Below, piece after piece: positions 1-13,700 of a stretch of DNA of 64,000 nucleotides. Both the position numbers and the translations under genes were made by a program. The DNA is from Abscondita cerata (taxonomy: Eukaryota > Arthropoda > Insecta > Coleoptera > Lampyridae). The notes beneath the pieces are model-generated. The model did not search any database. It saw only the letters and a program-made list of their open reading frames with translations, and was not told the origin of the DNA. Within the stretch, counting starts at the first letter, position 1. The number at the start of each line of letters is the position of its first letter. The stretch is from positions 1-64,000 of the forward strand of contig JALBCR010003433.1 of the NCBI GenBank assembly GCA_030710515.1, written 5' to 3'.

Positions 1-430
1 GTTCATTTACGTATTGCTATCCTCTAAACCCTACACTTATCCTACTATTCTATTACCTTTATTTGTCAAACTTTGTATTCGTCGTTCATTACTATTTTCA
101 CTATTTCCATTTCTTTCTTCTATTTCTTCTCTTTTGAAAAAACACTAGTTTTATTTTTTTGTATTTAATTTCTCTTCAAAGTATTTTTTTATCGTCTTCT
201 TTAACCCCGCTATTACTATGTCGTCTGCGTATCCCAGCACACACACACCTTTTCCTTTCCCCGCTTTGTTGCCTTCAACACTTCATCTAGGTCGTCTAAG
301 CATATAGAAATAACGTAAGACCTAACATGCATCCTTAGTCTTTTTCTCTATCATGTGCTCACCTACCCATTTTTAAAATCTTTTCCACACCTTTTTCTAT
401 TTACGTTATCGAATGCTGCCTTCTTTTTAA
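1..430 (-). pseudogene. LINE reverse transcriptase fragment
   Basis: Read on the minus strand, this piece holds two reverse transcriptase blocks in the right order: AAFDNVN (about 395-420, motif A) and GYADDIVIAG (about 207-235, motif C, catalytic YADD at 220-231). Between them is a stretch ending LDDLDEVLK, of the kind seen before YADD in LINE polymerases. The frame breaks several times, so it is a dead fragment. It probably continues off the left edge of the window, so its 3' part is not visible. The clade cannot be assigned from this little sequence. The neighbouring LINE piece at 1790 is on the opposite strand and is a separate insertion. Confidence 0.72.
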
Positions 431-1789
431 CTCTTTATGTATTATTTGTTTTAAAATGTATACAAGGTCGTCTCGACGCCGTTAGCATGTTAGACGCAAT
501 TTAAAACAAGCGTTTACCGTAGAACTCCACTTCGCCCGATAAGCAAAAATAAAATTGCGTTTTAGAAAAAAATGGTTTAAGCAAAGCTATAGACAATAGA
601 ACTTCCAATAACTTTTTCATTAACTTTTTATATATAATTGATATTCGTAGAGATATTGTTACAACAATTATTGTAGCGTAATTGTTATATCCCAAGAATT
701 ACTTATCGTATCAAAAGATGTACAATTAAAAATTATAAACAACTTTTATTTGAAACAAAAAGTGTAAAGTGAATATTTTTTAAATATTTAAAAAAATAGA
801 AAATATATTAATGTAGGTGAAAGGTCCTTTTGGTTAAATAGAATATGCCCAAAATCTAACTAAATCTGCAAAATTATAAATAAGTTTCATGTTCAAAGTT
901 TCATGAAAATTGGACGGGGCCGTCGGGCATAACTTTTTTTGCTTCATTATAACGTAATTACTCTAATTTGTCGGAAAAAGTGAAAAATAGAAGTGTTAAA
1001 ATTCTCGATTTGGAAACCATCATATATACCCCATGTTATTTTTAAGATCTAGAGTAAAAATGACTCTTTGACAATTTGAGTTTTCTTAACTACCGTTACC
1101 TCCGGACCTATTATATTTTTCAGTAGATTCAAATTTTCTGTTACTTACGCTTGAAATTATTTTTTTCTTAATATTGGTAAAGATAGGTACGCCAAACCTG
1201 GTATTAGAAGACGTAAAATATAATGTGAAATCGACAATAAAATAAAAATTAGGGCATTGTATTTAAAATAACAAAGTTGGTATTAACTTCGGTATAGCCG
1301 AAGTGACACCGTTATGAAAATATTTTCAGTAAGTATACCATTTGTATAAAGTTACAAGTTTTCAGCTGAATTGGTTTTGTTGTTTTCATTATTTGTCTAA
1401 CATGCTATCGTCGAGACACACCCTCTACATTATCTATTGTTCTTCTGCTTTTTCTTAACCGCTTGCCAATCTTTCTCTACAGTTTTCCGACATCTCTTTT
1501 TCTATCCATTTCTATATTATCGTCGCATATACTTTATACGTAAATTATAATCTATACATCCCACACTGTAATTCCTTATCTCTCCGGTCTCCACTTTTGT
1601 ACATTGGACTTATTGCTGCGTCTCTCGAATCAAAAGGTGAACAAATAGACTCAGATAATTATCTGAGCCCATCCTTGGCCTTCTTCTCTTTATAGCTATA
1701 CACAAGTGACATACATTGTCATATTCAGTGTAAAAAATCTTTTACGTCGACGAAACTAAAATTTACAAAAATCCGTTAGTGAAATATGA
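431..1789. other. AT-rich stretch, nothing recognised
   Basis: No open frame with recognisable protein content and no clear terminal repeats. Possibly old repeat sequence. Confidence 0.5.
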
Positions 1790-2040
1790 CACTTTTTAAT
1801 AGGATCTGGATTTTATTAGTACTCAGGATAATCTCTTTGCGAAAATCTTTTCTTTGATCTTCCCTCTTGAATACGCGGGTGTAGTTTGGTGCCCGGTTCT
1901 TATTAGTGACCAAAACCTATTAGACAATGTTAAGCGGCGGATTACTAGACTGTCCTGTGGTATTATTATCTGTCTGTCTTATACGAATAGATTAAGATCG
2001 TCTAATTTATTGTGTTTGCTTAAACACAATCGTTAATTAA
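1790..2040 (+). pseudogene. LINE reverse transcriptase C-terminal fragment
   Basis: A 60-codon open frame reads FPLEYAGVVWCPVL, then LLDNVKRRITRLSCG, then SYTNRLRSSNLL. This is the order of the conserved region just after the LINE polymerase thumb in Jockey/CR1-type elements (LEYAsvvWsP, then ENVQRRaTRL, then SYxxRLxxLNL). Only about 70 codons remain, and no catalytic block is present. Both ends fade into AT-rich sequence. The family is inferred from the motif pattern; the clade is not resolved. Confidence 0.62.
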
Positions 2041-2131
2041 TAATTCATTAATCAATCCTTACCATAACCTACCGTAAAATCAAATTTAAATCTTAGTAAT
2101 ACTAGAATTTTATATGCATTCAAAGACTAAA

Positions 2132-2160
2132 GTCTGTCCAAAAACGAAGCGAAGTAATAA
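2132..2160 (+). repeat. Left terminal inverted repeat of IS630-type copy 1
   Basis: Twenty-nine bases matching the reverse complement of 4541-4569 with one mismatch (A for G after GTCTGTCC). Confidence 0.88.
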
Positions 2161-2817
2161 ATCAACATGTTTAACAGATTCCAATGGCGTACCGATGTAT
2201 TGATACTTTTTCGAAAAGGGGATTAAAAATGTAGAAGATGTGTAACCTTTCATCATTAATTAATTATTTTGACACATTTCATCTTATTAAATGTTCAAAT
2301 TGACCTCCACCTACTTCCATGCAATGGTATAAACTACTGATTGTAATAAACTGAAATTTGACACATGGGTTTGTCTAAACATTTCGGTTTATTATAGTCA
2401 CTAGTTTTGAGGTATTCTAAAAAATTTTAATTTTTTTAAGTTTACCACACTGTAACTTTTAACGAAGCTTTCCTGATAAAAACTTTATATGAAAAACCCA
2501 ATTTAAAATTTCTATTAAATAATACGTGGGTTTATTTTTGGCCACCACTAGTGAATCACCTTGTTTATCAGAAATTGCTAATATCATTATCGATCACATT
2601 TTTAGGAATTTTAACTAATTAATTACTAATAATTGAACTAGAAAGTATGTACTGTATTTGGAATGACACTTTAATAGATTTTAATGTGTTATATAATGAT
2701 ATAATTAGGGGAGAAATATGGTATGTAATTATAACGATAGCCTAACTAATGATTATTGTCATATCATATCGGTATATCATAAGGTGTACTTACGCTGCAG
2801 TATTGAGTTTCATTGGA

Positions 2818-4147
2818 ATGGCATCGAGTCTTGAATTTATTCCAAAGAAACGCGTGAAGAGGTCTGCGCTTTCTGCCAACGAAAAAACTATTGTGCTCAA
2901 TGTGTACAATTATTTGAAATGCCATAATCCGTTGAAAACAGTTCAAGAGACAGTTGATATGTGTTCACATATGACTGGCATTGGAAAAACAACAATATTC
3001 AGACTTTTGCGTAAAGACAAAGTTTCTGTGCGTGAGCCTAGTTTATCTCATGGTAGAAAAAAAACTGAAATACCCGAATATGTAAAAAGTAAAATTAGAA
3101 GAATAGTGCATTCGTTTTATTTAAAAAAAAAAATACCCACATTAAATAAAATTGTGTCAGTTGTGAAAGAGGAAGTAGAACAGTGTGGTGGCAAGTTTTG
3201 CACAAATTGAATTTTTATGGGAAAAATGAATAGGAAATCAGCTCTCATTGATAAAGAAGAAATTGTATGTTGGAGAAGAAAAACCTACAAAATATCTCTA
3301 AATTACGTTCTGAAGGCAAAGAAAATATTATTTAGACGAAACGTGGGTAAATGAAGGTTATACTGTGCAAAAATGTGGCAAGACAAAAATGTAACCAGTG
3401 GACGACAGGCTTTTTAGAAGGATTATCTACAGGTTTAAGACCTCCTTCAGGAAAAGAGCGACGCGTCGCTTAATTATTACGCATATAGGAAGTGACGAAG
3501 GTTTTGTAGAGAGAGGTTTACTGCTATTTGAATCGAAAAATGCAGGTGATTACCTACGAGGATATGAATGGGGATGTTTTGAGGAATATTTTGAACAAAT
3601 GTTAGATTTAATACCAAAAGGTTCCGTAATTGTTATGGACAATGCCATCTACCATTCCAGACAAATCGAAAGTTTACCTACAACTTCCTGGAAAAAAACA
3701 CGTTATAATGGAATGGGTTTCCTCAAAAAATATTGCTTTCAAAAATGATATGGTAAAAGGAAACTACTAAGTCTAGTACAAGGTGTTAGGACAAAGTTTA
3801 AAAGATATGCAGTTGACGAAATGGCAGCAAAACGTTATATTTTTGTTCTACGTTTACCGCCATACCATTGTGAATTAAACCCTATAGAATTAATATGGGC
3901 GCAGGTGAAGGGTGCAGTAGCGAGAAATAATACCACGTTTAAATTAAGTGACGTTCGACAACTTTTAATGACTTGTTTGAGTGATGTGACTGCGGAAAAA
4001 TGGATAAAGTGTATAGAACACGTAATGAAAGAGGAACAAAAAATATGGAAACTTGACAATTCGATAGAAGTTACTATAGAGCCTATTGTAATTTCAATAG
4101 AGTCAAATGATGTTTCTTTAGAAGAAACAGATGAATTTTCAGAATAA
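2818..4147 (+). pseudogene. IS630-type transposase, frameshifted
   Basis: The enzyme would cut and join the element ends. I start it at the ATG at 2818 (MASSLEFIPKKR), because the same protein start is conserved in the partial copy at 26 kb. An N-terminal helix-turn-helix-like region (MTGIGKTTIFRLLR) is followed by the DDE catalytic motifs: DETWVNEGY (Asp codon 3335-3337), VMDNAIYHS (Asp codon 3638-3640) and NPIELIWAQVKG (Glu codon 3887-3889). All three acidic residues are present but lie in different frames. Frame changes occur between about 3180 and 3480 and again near 3690-3780; several are one base missing in an A or T run (for example about 3370 and 3410). The last open piece, 3821-4147, runs to a normal C-terminal end. 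It is inactive as read, unless the indels are sequencing errors. Confidence 0.85.
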
Positions 4148-4540
4148 CTGTGTTTTAAAATTGTATATTTGTTATTTTTCCTATAAATTTAGTTTTTTCT
4201 TGCTATATTTTATTATACCTTAAATTTTCAAACTCTATAAAATGGTTTCTAACAAACGATGTGTTTTATAATTACAATGATATGTTTAAAATTACTTTCA
4301 ATAAAACGCAATCGTAATTTTTTCTGTCAGCAAAACCCATGTACACGCCTATGATCTTTAGTTTAGACCTCAAAAACAAGTACGTCCCATTGTTAACGGA
4401 TTAAGAGCTATTCATAAATAACTTACGTTGTAACACTATAGTATGGAAGCGGTATATCTTAAAACTAGTTTTAAAATCTTTTATGTATTTCATACAAAAT
4501 CGTGTACCGCTTATATGTAAAATAAATAAACTATTTTAAT

Positions 4541-4569
4541 TTATTACTTCGCTTCGTTTCTGGACAGAC
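4541..4569 (-). repeat. Right terminal inverted repeat of IS630-type copy 1
   Basis: Inverted partner of 2132-2160. Confidence 0.88.
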
Positions 4570-4680
4570 ACTTTTAATCATATGTTTAAACTTTAGAACG
4601 ACTTAAGTATAGAAACAATCAGTGCGTGATTTGTAAACATTTTTAAAAACATATTCAATCATTTGTTCTTACTTTTGGTG

Positions 4681-5330
4681 TATATAGGGTGTAGAATTGG
4701 TTCGCGCACCATAGGGATTTACATGTTAAATTTTTAATGTTCAAATATTGACTCCCAAATTATTTTAGAGAAAAATTGTGAATAAGTTTGTTGTAGAGAA
4801 AAAATAATCCTACCGTATCATTACTTACTTATTTTGTTACTTTGTATACAAGGTTAAATTTAAGGAAATTAAAATTATTAGTTTAGCAAAATTAAGTACT
4901 GCCTTGGAATCGTTATTAATAATAAACGTAAAAGTATTTCAAGTAATTTTGAGTTTAGACAATGCATTATAGTGCTAAAGTTGCACGTGCACTATTACCA
5001 CAATAGCACAATTTCACCATTAGAATTTTTCATTTAACGAATACATGGTATAAACTCAAAATTACTTATGCGATTATTATGAAGACGCTAATATGCCAGC
5101 TAACTAACGATTGTTGTTTGTTTCAACGATTCCAAGACACTACGTATTTCTGATAAAATAATAATTTAAATTCCTTAATTTTAACCCTTGTATACGAAGT
5201 AACAAAATAAATAAGTAATGATACGGTAATATTATTTTTTCTCTAAAATAATTTGGGAGTCAATATCTGAACATTAAGAATTCAACATAGAAATCCCTAT
5301 GGTACGTGAACCAATTCTACACCTGTATAT
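4681..5330. repeat. Foldback element (long-armed palindromic MITE)
   Basis: The left arm (about 4681-4970) and right arm (about 5030-5330) are reverse complements for nearly their whole length, differing by point changes and an insertion of about 28 bp in the left arm. The outer ends read GGTGTAGAATTGGTTC on both sides. The central spacer is only about 60 bp (AGTGCTAAAGTTGCACGTGC region). There is no coding capacity. The arms end near TATA, so a TA target duplication is plausible but unproven. The parent transposase family is unknown. Confidence 0.8.
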
Positions 5331-6039
5331 TTTTTGTATTTAGTTATTGTAAGTAAAAATAATTTTAAGCGGATGTTTATGCATTTAAAGTAATTTCCCA
5401 ACAAACCAATTGCCCGACGGGCAAACAGTCCATTAAATTGTAACAATGGTCAGGTGATAAATGTACGTCATAATCCGTTTCCCTTTAAGAAACCGTTTTC
5501 TCTTTTTAACTATCAGTATTACTATTTCTATTGCTATTAAATACTTCAAAATATTTAACTTTTGTAATTATTTTATTTTCTTTGAGGAGTAAGTTACACT
5601 TCTCTTGGACTAGAGATTACTCTGTAAGTAAATTCAAACCGCAACATAGGCTTTAATAGAAGCAGTCCTCAGCCTTCGTGTTTATCTAATAGTAATAATA
5701 ATAATAAAATATATATTTACTAATTACTTGCTCCAACTTTCTTGGTGAACTCACGATACTAAACTTTTTAACTAGTTTTTACTTTAATATCTTTAATATT
5801 CTCTGTTCTGATTGTCCCAAGATATTTTGTGCAAATTTTTTGCGACTTCTAATAAGTAGATTAATTTACACTAAATTTTGTCCCATTTTTAGTCAAAATA
5901 TTGCAGAAAAGAGCAAACACAAATATATATACCTTCCACCTACCAGGACTCGTAGCGTGTGCAGTTCTTGTTTTGTCTTGTCGTGGCATGGTTAATAGGC
6001 GTCGTGATAGGTCTTTGTTTTGGATGTACTAGGGTGAGT
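5331..6039. other. AT-rich stretch, nothing recognised
   Basis: Contains a short TAA run near 5690. No gene signal. Confidence 0.5.
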
Positions 6040-7740
6040 TAAAGGTAAAACGATAAGCTTTGTTCTAGGTTGTTTAGAATTTTTGTACGTGAGTAACCCC
6101 AGATGGAAAATGCGTAAACATTGATAAGATTTATAATGAATTTAATAAAGCAAAGTATGGAGAACTTTTGCGGCATAAGGGAAGAGCGAGCGACTTGAAG
6201 AAGCTTGGGTTTTTGTTAGATGCCCGATTGGATGTGAGATGCAAAAGTGAGGCGGTCTAGGCTAACGCCAAGGTATTTGATGGATTTGGTTCAGTAAATG
6301 GAAGTTTTGAGGATGGCTATCAAAATTGTCTTTGAGTTTCTGGGAAAAAGATTACGGCAGCACTTTTTTTCGCGTTAACGGAAATAAGCCAGTCAGTAAA
6401 CCATGAACCTACGGTGTTCATTGAAAATTGTACGTACTTGATTAGGTGTTCGGATCAACAGGATTGTGTTAAAATGGCGGTGTCGTTGGCGTTTAGAACT
6501 TGTTTGGAACGTGGAATTTGTTTGTGACAAGAACAAGTTGATAATGAGAGGTAATCTTAAGTATGTTGGAACGGATTAGTTTGTGAATAGGTCAAAAGAC
6601 TTTGAGATGTCAAGAAATATTGTTTAGGCGGTTAGGGTGTTAGCCATTAATTGGTACCAGCATTGGGTTCTTCGTAAAAATTGCTGGGTTGTGCAATGGT
6701 TTGGTCTAAAATCACTTGTCGCGTAGGATTTTCAATCTGGAAATGTCCAAGTTAAAACAGTAGAGGAATCCTCTTTCAGCGATTTTTGAAAGAATAGGGA
6801 GTAAACTAAGTCTTTTAAGGTTATCTTCTAGTCTGCGAGCAAGTAACCTAATCTTGGTATGGAGTTTATGATTGAGTAAAATTGCTATAAGTTTACGTAA
6901 AATCATGTAGTTTTTGATATGAACGGGATCGAGAGTTTACGTTTGCGGTGGAAATTGGCGTGGTTTAAGAGTTTTAGTTCGATGGATTAAGACTCGCTGC
7001 AGAAAGTTTGAATTACGGTGCAGACTTGAAGTTGTAATCGCTTTATGATTTGCTTGTCTTGAGAGCTTAAAATGAGTAAGTAGGTGTGTTTAGCGCGGAT
7101 AAGGGGTTTTAAATGAGGCAATAAGGTGATAAGGTGCTGGCCGTAGTGGTTAACTGATTGTATGATTTTGGGATAAGGATTTGGAAGAATATGGCGACTA
7201 GGTAAATCTCGTGACGGGTGTTTATGGACAGGAATATGATTAAGTTGGTTGGATAAATTTGGCTCAGTCGGTGATTTGGCCGAATTCTAAAGGCGTGTCC
7301 CAAAAATTGGTCCATTGTTGGTATTGAAGGAATCTTTTGGGTAATTGTGAAATCGAGGATATTGGGAGAAGTTAAGTAAAATAAAACTTGTGGATGTGCA
7401 TCCAGGTACGTGGATAGGATTCGTCAGTTAGGATTGTAGGTGAGATAATGGTATTATTGTCAAGAAAGAGTTTGTTAAGGTCGGTGTTCGTTAAAGGAAA
7501 TTGGGTGGTTTGTATCAAGCAATCATCTTGAGGTGGTTTTTGATGTAATCAAGGAAATGGTAGGGAGCGAGATGGTGTTTGAGGGATTGTTTGACGTAGA
7601 TTGTGATTCCATCACATTTGCGTCACAGTAGTTACGGAATGGGATGATGACTTTGTGAAATGGGTTAATGTTGGATTCTGAGAAAAAGATGAGATTAATG
7701 TTGTGAGTATTTGTTTACACTCTGGCGCTAATAATGAATA
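6040..7740 (-). pseudogene. Decayed Jockey-like LINE (endonuclease plus reverse transcriptase)
   Basis: The minus strand is C-rich, unlike its surroundings, and gives LINE blocks in order despite many frame changes. Endonuclease-like pieces (PFHKVIIPFRNYCDAN, then GITIYVKQSLKHHLAPYHF) lie at about 7690-7540. A linker (HLKPLIRAKHTYLL) is near 7110-7060. Reverse transcriptase block SLLPILSKIAER is near 6770-6810, block IFLDISKSFD near 6600, and the post-catalytic blocks WFTDWLISVNAKKSAAVIFF and a KYLGV-like piece follow to about 6250. The C-terminal region (INVYAFSIWGYS) ends about 6085. No clean catalytic YADD survives. The order matches Jockey-type LINEs; the exact clade is inference. Stops and indels every few dozen codons make this an old copy. 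Confidence 0.68.
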
Positions 7741-10700
7741 CATATATGATTGCATTAATTCAATGTAACAAAGCTTATAGAATACAGTTAATTTAATTTT
7801 CACCAAATAAATTCGTGTATTTTGCCAGTGGCTGTAATTATGTAATAGGTGAAAAAATATTCTCGTTTATTTTACGAACGGAACTGGAAAGTTATTTCTA
7901 CACGATATTTTGCATTCAATTTCTATTTCTCAAGTTTGTTCATAGAGGTATGTATGTATTTTATGCTCGTATTGCATGCGCTTAAATTATTCAAAATCAT
8001 TTGAGTAGTAAGTGTATATTTAATAGTACATTACATGTTTGTATGAGCAGTCGTTATATGTTGCGATCAATTGTTTACATGCTAAGTTCCGCTTTTATTA
8101 TTTTTCAGTGTTTGATTTAACATGATTAAGTTCAATCAGATATTTTAAACTAATGCGAGAAGCATTATAATTACATTACGAGTTGGATTTTATTTAATCG
8201 TTTTTCAATTTAGAATACTTTTTAAACTATTAATAAATGTTTCTGTTCTTCCTATGTACCTTTAGTGCAATTCTAACAATACTTTGCAGAATCGATGTTA
8301 AAGAAAATGTTAAATAATTAAAACTTAGATCATTAATTTAACGTTTCACAAATTAAATGTATTATTGCTATTAGTGCTTTTAATGTAATGCATGTTTTGT
8401 AGCAGTGAAATAAATTTAACATAAAACAATTAATTAACTAAATTGCAGGGTAAACCACCAAACAATTACAACTTAGAATTTTACGATAAACAATTAATGT
8501 TGATGGTTTTATTAATAGTAATTATAAATTAAACGTTGTTTTAAAACACTAAACATACACAATGTATCTTAAATACAGTAATTGAAAAAATAACCATTTA
8601 TAGTCACTTATTACATACGTATGTAGAACAACAATTTATAATTTACAAATAATTTATAAATTTTCCACTTTATCAAAAAAAGTAATGAATCTCTTTTGAG
8701 CTGATGCTACATATATTTTTTCCAATTATATATTTGAGTAATTTTGATTAATAATAAGTGATTGTCATTTCATGCATTCCCTAAACATAATCGCAACACA
8801 ATCTATTATTTACCTACATCCCTAGGTTTTCATGTTTCTGACGAGTTCCAAATGAACGAAGTGTCGGTATCAGATACCTCTCGGTATCAAATACTTCTCT
8901 TGAGGGTGTTTATAAGTTATACTGCGTGTTCGTGGGTTAAATTTGTTAATAGTTAATTAACTGTTAATGATGTAGGATCAATTTCTCCGTTTTATGTGAG
9001 CAATTTGCTTAGTGTAGGAGACCATTGTTGCGTGTGTTGTTAACTTATCTTTTGTATTAATATTATGAAATAGAAAGTTCATCCAGCATTCTTTTGTAGA
9101 TCAATCTAGCGACAACTATTTATTGATCGACGTAGAATTATTTCCGATGGAACTTTGTTATTAATTTGGTGTTGTAACACTGATTCCAAACATGTTTTTG
9201 TTATTATTCCCATTTTAATTATATGTATGCCTTTAGATTTACTTGTGTAAGCAAACCGACCAATTTTATTGATAAACAATTTGGTATGTCTGGTTACTAG
9301 CATTGGTTGTATATGTGCTGAGGACAAACCTAACTTGACATCGGATGTCTGTGATTCTGCAAACATACGATTAGTTGGATCCTGAATGGCCAACATAATG
9401 TAACTACCCACAAAAAATTTCACTCAATTTTATTACTATCTGAAATAGCATTAGAATCAAACTAGTTTTGTTAAATCCGTTAATAGTTTAAATTGTAACT
9501 ACCTATGTATACACTTTTCCAAAAACACTGTACACAGTGACAACATTGACGTGTTCTTTCAAATTTGCTTTCTTAGTGGTGTGCAGTGTGCAGAGTGTGG
9601 TAAATTAGTCAGAATATGTTCCAAGGGCAAAACGTGTGTTACGGTTCAAAATACTCGAACTCGAACGTAGGTCGCTAGTTTTTGAGTAGCGGTTGTCCTG
9701 ACTTGCACGTTACGAGGAAAATTGAATTTAGCTCGCACGCTACGATTTTCACATTGGTGGATAGATTATTCACAAAATTTGTGGAAACGACGAGCGGACA
9801 TCTTGTGATTTTCCTTCTTTATGCGTTTTGGCGTGCTTTGTGAAGCTAACAGTTTACACGTAAAATATCAATGTGGCTTCAATAATTCCAAGTTAAATTA
9901 GTGTGGAAATATAAACTGACCGCTTTCGCCCACGTATATTACCATCTGAATAATTTCTGGGGGTGCTGGAACAAGTAATTAGGAATCATTTGCTATAAAA
10001 AACGTGACGACTATCACCTTAAAGCTGCAACGGCCAATAAACTTCACCGGTTGTGGGTCGCTTACGTTGCGTACCTGCTACTTCGAAGGAACATATTTGC
10101 TTTCTGAGCTTTGTCGTCTAGTCCTCCTAGAGAAATCCTGTGGCTACCGATCTTCTGATAGCTGTCAACTGCTTTCGTTAGCAAGAACCTTCCTTATCGG
10201 AACTACATGCATCAGTACACAGCTAAGTTTTTTGTTTTGTTACATTTTAAATTTGATTTTGGAAATTTTTATCCGTATCGTTCTGTGATGTGTTGTTTGC
10301 GTGTGAATGTTGGGTTGCCTATGCATTTTAAAGCATTAAATTGATTTTGGCGCGACAATTTGCGTTTACGAAAATATCTTTTGTTATTTTCGTTATCAAA
10401 ATTGTTAACAATTGTGGTTTCCTATTTTAACGATCCTTGTCTGGAGTCAGCCGGGTGTGCTGATGGTTGACCTGCTGTTTTCTTCTGCATTTATTTAGAT
10501 TATAATTGGTCATCTACCTGTTTTACTTAATTGTGCTGAAAAATATCTGCATCAATTTAAGTATTTACCGTTAATTAACGGGATTAATAAAACCACACAC
10601 TTTACTCTTCAAGCCATCCAACATCTGCAAGTAAGCGAGTTTCACTTTCTAATTTAATATCAAAAGGAAAACTAAATGTAATTTTGTCTTTAAGCTTTTT

Positions 10701-13700
10701 TATTTTTTTCCTTTGTTTACTCCCTGGATTGGTTTTGACTTCCGTTGCTCACACGCTGGATTGTTGCTGTGCTTATTTGGGTGTGTGCGCTGTCTTAGCA
10801 GTTCTGAAACCTTACTCATGACCCAACGTAACATATGGGCCGTGGACCATCTATAAAAGTTGCCGTAATTGTTCAGCGCAATTTATTGATCTTGAAACTA
10901 CCTGTACAACTGCTGAGTGCTGGTGCCCTGGCCAGAACGTCTCTCTTGCAACCAGAACCTTAGTTTGCCATCGACAGTTGCTTCGCAACGAACTTTCTGG
11001 CATGTACCTGAAACCTCTTAATTAAGTGCATTTGTGAAAGGCTATTATTATATTATTTACATGAATTGCCTATTTATGCAGGAGCAAATAAACGGTATCG
11101 CAATCTCACTGTAATTAACACTCCACCGCCAACGCACATGCTTTTTTTTAATTTGTTTTTAAGGTTAATGCTAGTAACCAATCTAGTTCGTTTTTGTTTA
11201 TTTTTGCGGGTGGCAAGACGTTTTTTGCATACATGCTTTTGTGGATTAAAACCAATATTATGATTAAAACAATTATTATTCAAATAATTTATTGATTATT
11301 AATTTATATTCTCTCTTTTACTGTCGTCGAAATTTAACACACATTCTTTTGATAATTTATTTTCTTTGTGTGTAAACAAACATGTTATAACCTTTGTTTT
11401 GACTTATTTTTTGATTTCTCCCTTATCATTAAATGTTGGTAATAGTTTAAAGAATCTATTTACTTTGCATGCGTTGGAGCTCACGTACATGTGACATTAA
11501 ACGATTTGAATCCCTAGTGTGTAAGCAAATTTTTATTCAAAGTAGAACTCCATCCACCGACATTCGGTTTTGTTTTCATCAGCTCCTTCAGAGCTGGGGC
11601 TCTTGAGATAAAGTGGATGACGCTAAAACAAAAAGCCTTTTGAGTTAGCGGGAGCTACTTACCGTACTAGTTCAAGCTTAATTCTAGTTTTTAAATTACC
11701 GTGTGTAAGTGACGTGTGTACGTTGAGTTTTCTTAATCACCAATCTTAAATTGGTACGCTAACTTCAATTTGAAGTGTAACAAACAAAAGCTTAACAGAA
11801 TTTAGACATATTTAATTGGATGCTGTAATTAATTTGTTGTTGCTAACGCCCGTAAGTTTTATGCGACAGAATCTCTTACTTCTCACCAATTTTTTAGTAT
11901 TTTAAGTTGTATTTGCTATATTTACTTGTCTCTCTGATTTGTGTTTGTTTAAGCGTAGTAGACCTTAAGTAAAACCTATTGAATTCCTGTTGGTTGGTTT
12001 TATTTCTCTCTATTACTCAGCAGGTGGCGCCTCGTTGCGCAGCAGTTTATTTTTTCAGTTTCCTCAAGGACCTCCCCAACTCACTGACTACTCTTACAAA
12101 TACGGATCTTCCATAAATTTAGTGCTCTGTTTCGAGCCAAATAGTATTGTTCTTTTTTCTGTTTCTAGGTTGTATCGCTAGAGCCGTCACTTTCTTTTGT
12201 TTTATTATTTGTGAACTACAACCGTTACACGTTAGTTTCATAATCATTAAAAAGCAGGTGAACTGGGTCAGCTAGAAGGTGCTTTCAATATAAAATTTTT
12301 TGCCGTTACCAAAGTTTTCTTCTATCTACTTTTTTCCTTATAAATATTCAAATTTTGACCCGATTACAAGACACTCCTTTCTTTAAAACTGATAATAAAA
12401 GTTGATAGAACAATGTAAAATTTTATTCCTCAACCAACTGATGAGACTACGATACTACTTTGTTAAATCTTGCAGCTGTTGTAGTCGATATTTCTTCTGA
12501 TTATCATAAAAAAGGTTAGTTTATTACTTCAAAGAAACTCCTTATTCCCGTCAAGAGCAGATAAACAAGTTACTTTCTTTTGAATTTGTTATAATTTATC
12601 TCCTTTAACGTGGAAATTAACTGTTGAGGTTTTCTGGATATTTTTGAATCTGAGTAGTCTCCCTAACCAATTTTTTTATGATATGTGTTACCCGCTGTTA
12701 GCAACTTGGAGGTCTCAAACTTCAACAGAAAAGAATCTAGAATTCAATCCCAACCCCAAACGGCACCATACAAAGAACCACGCTTGACGGATGCGATGCA
12801 AACCTCGCCTACTTTGAATCAGTGTAAATACAACCAAAACTCAGCAGTTTAAAGCGAACATCGGAGATGAAAAGACGTCAGAAGAAGCTGATCACTCGCT
12901 CTAGTAGAACGTTTGGAAAATATTCCAATCAACAACGGTCTTTAAACTCGAATCCAAACAACACTAGTTTACAGTCACAAAGTTTTATTTTTTAAATTTA
13001 GCAGCAATTAACTACGTTAGTAGTTTATTCAATTTTAAAACCCCAGCAATAAGTATAATCTGCAATAGGTGCATTTAAGTTTGTATAAAAAATTTAATTA
13101 AACAATGAGACTCAAATTATTTAGTTAAATAAAATATGCACATTAAACTTCAAAATAATTATTTTGTTTTAATCTCAGAATCTTGAGTTTGGTTTATAAA
13201 AAATATTAAATTTTACTTAATAACAAACCAAAACTTTAATACGATTTAAAATTCAAGTTACAAACATTTTAACCCAAAAAAATTTGTTGCTACCTACAAT
13301 AACATAGCAAGCCGCATCCACGGTCAAACAAATTTTTATTAAAAACTATTACATTTGTTTACAATAATCTTATTTATACACTAAAACTAACCTTTTCAAG
13401 TCTCATTGTATTTGGTTGAGTGTGAATTTTTCTTACATGATTTTCTTCTACCACTGAAAAATTTCTATTTCCAAATTAGTTCTGTTTTCATTTACTAGTC
13501 AAAAATAACTACAAAAACGCAATTTGATAGTACAATTAAACTTAACGTTTCAACTAATTGAATAAATTCCCAGCTTTATCAGCATTTAATAGTTTTACGA
13601 CAAAGTTTTCTTAAGGAAATTGGATTGAAAGCACGACTCTTCTGCAGATTTTGTGCTCAATAAATGCAAATATTTTTTAAAATAAAAGTTAAACTTAATA

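Larger units (their letters stand above)
2130..4573 (+). mobile_element. IS630-type (Tc1/mariner superfamily) transposon, copy 1
   Basis: A DNA transposon of about 2.4 kb bounded by inverted repeats that share the core GTCTGTCC followed by AAACGAAGCGAAGTAATAA. The left end starts after a TA dinucleotide at 2128-2129, as expected of this superfamily. The right end has a small change just outside GGACAGAC, so its TA is not clean. Inside is one broken transposase gene. A second, 5'-derived copy lies at 25990-26862 on the opposite strand and confirms the left terminus: it ends GGACAGACTT followed by TA. Confidence 0.85.

Noticed and set aside
9106..9423. 105-codon minus-strand open frame
   Set aside because: No recognisable family, start context or homologous copy in the window.
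10800..11110. TATAAAAG and AATAAA arranged like an LTR or promoter
   Set aside because: The TATA to TCAG distance is too short, and there is no primer-binding site or second copy.
12421..12450. CTGATGAG at 12430 as a hammerhead core
   Set aside because: No GAAA with stems at a suitable distance.
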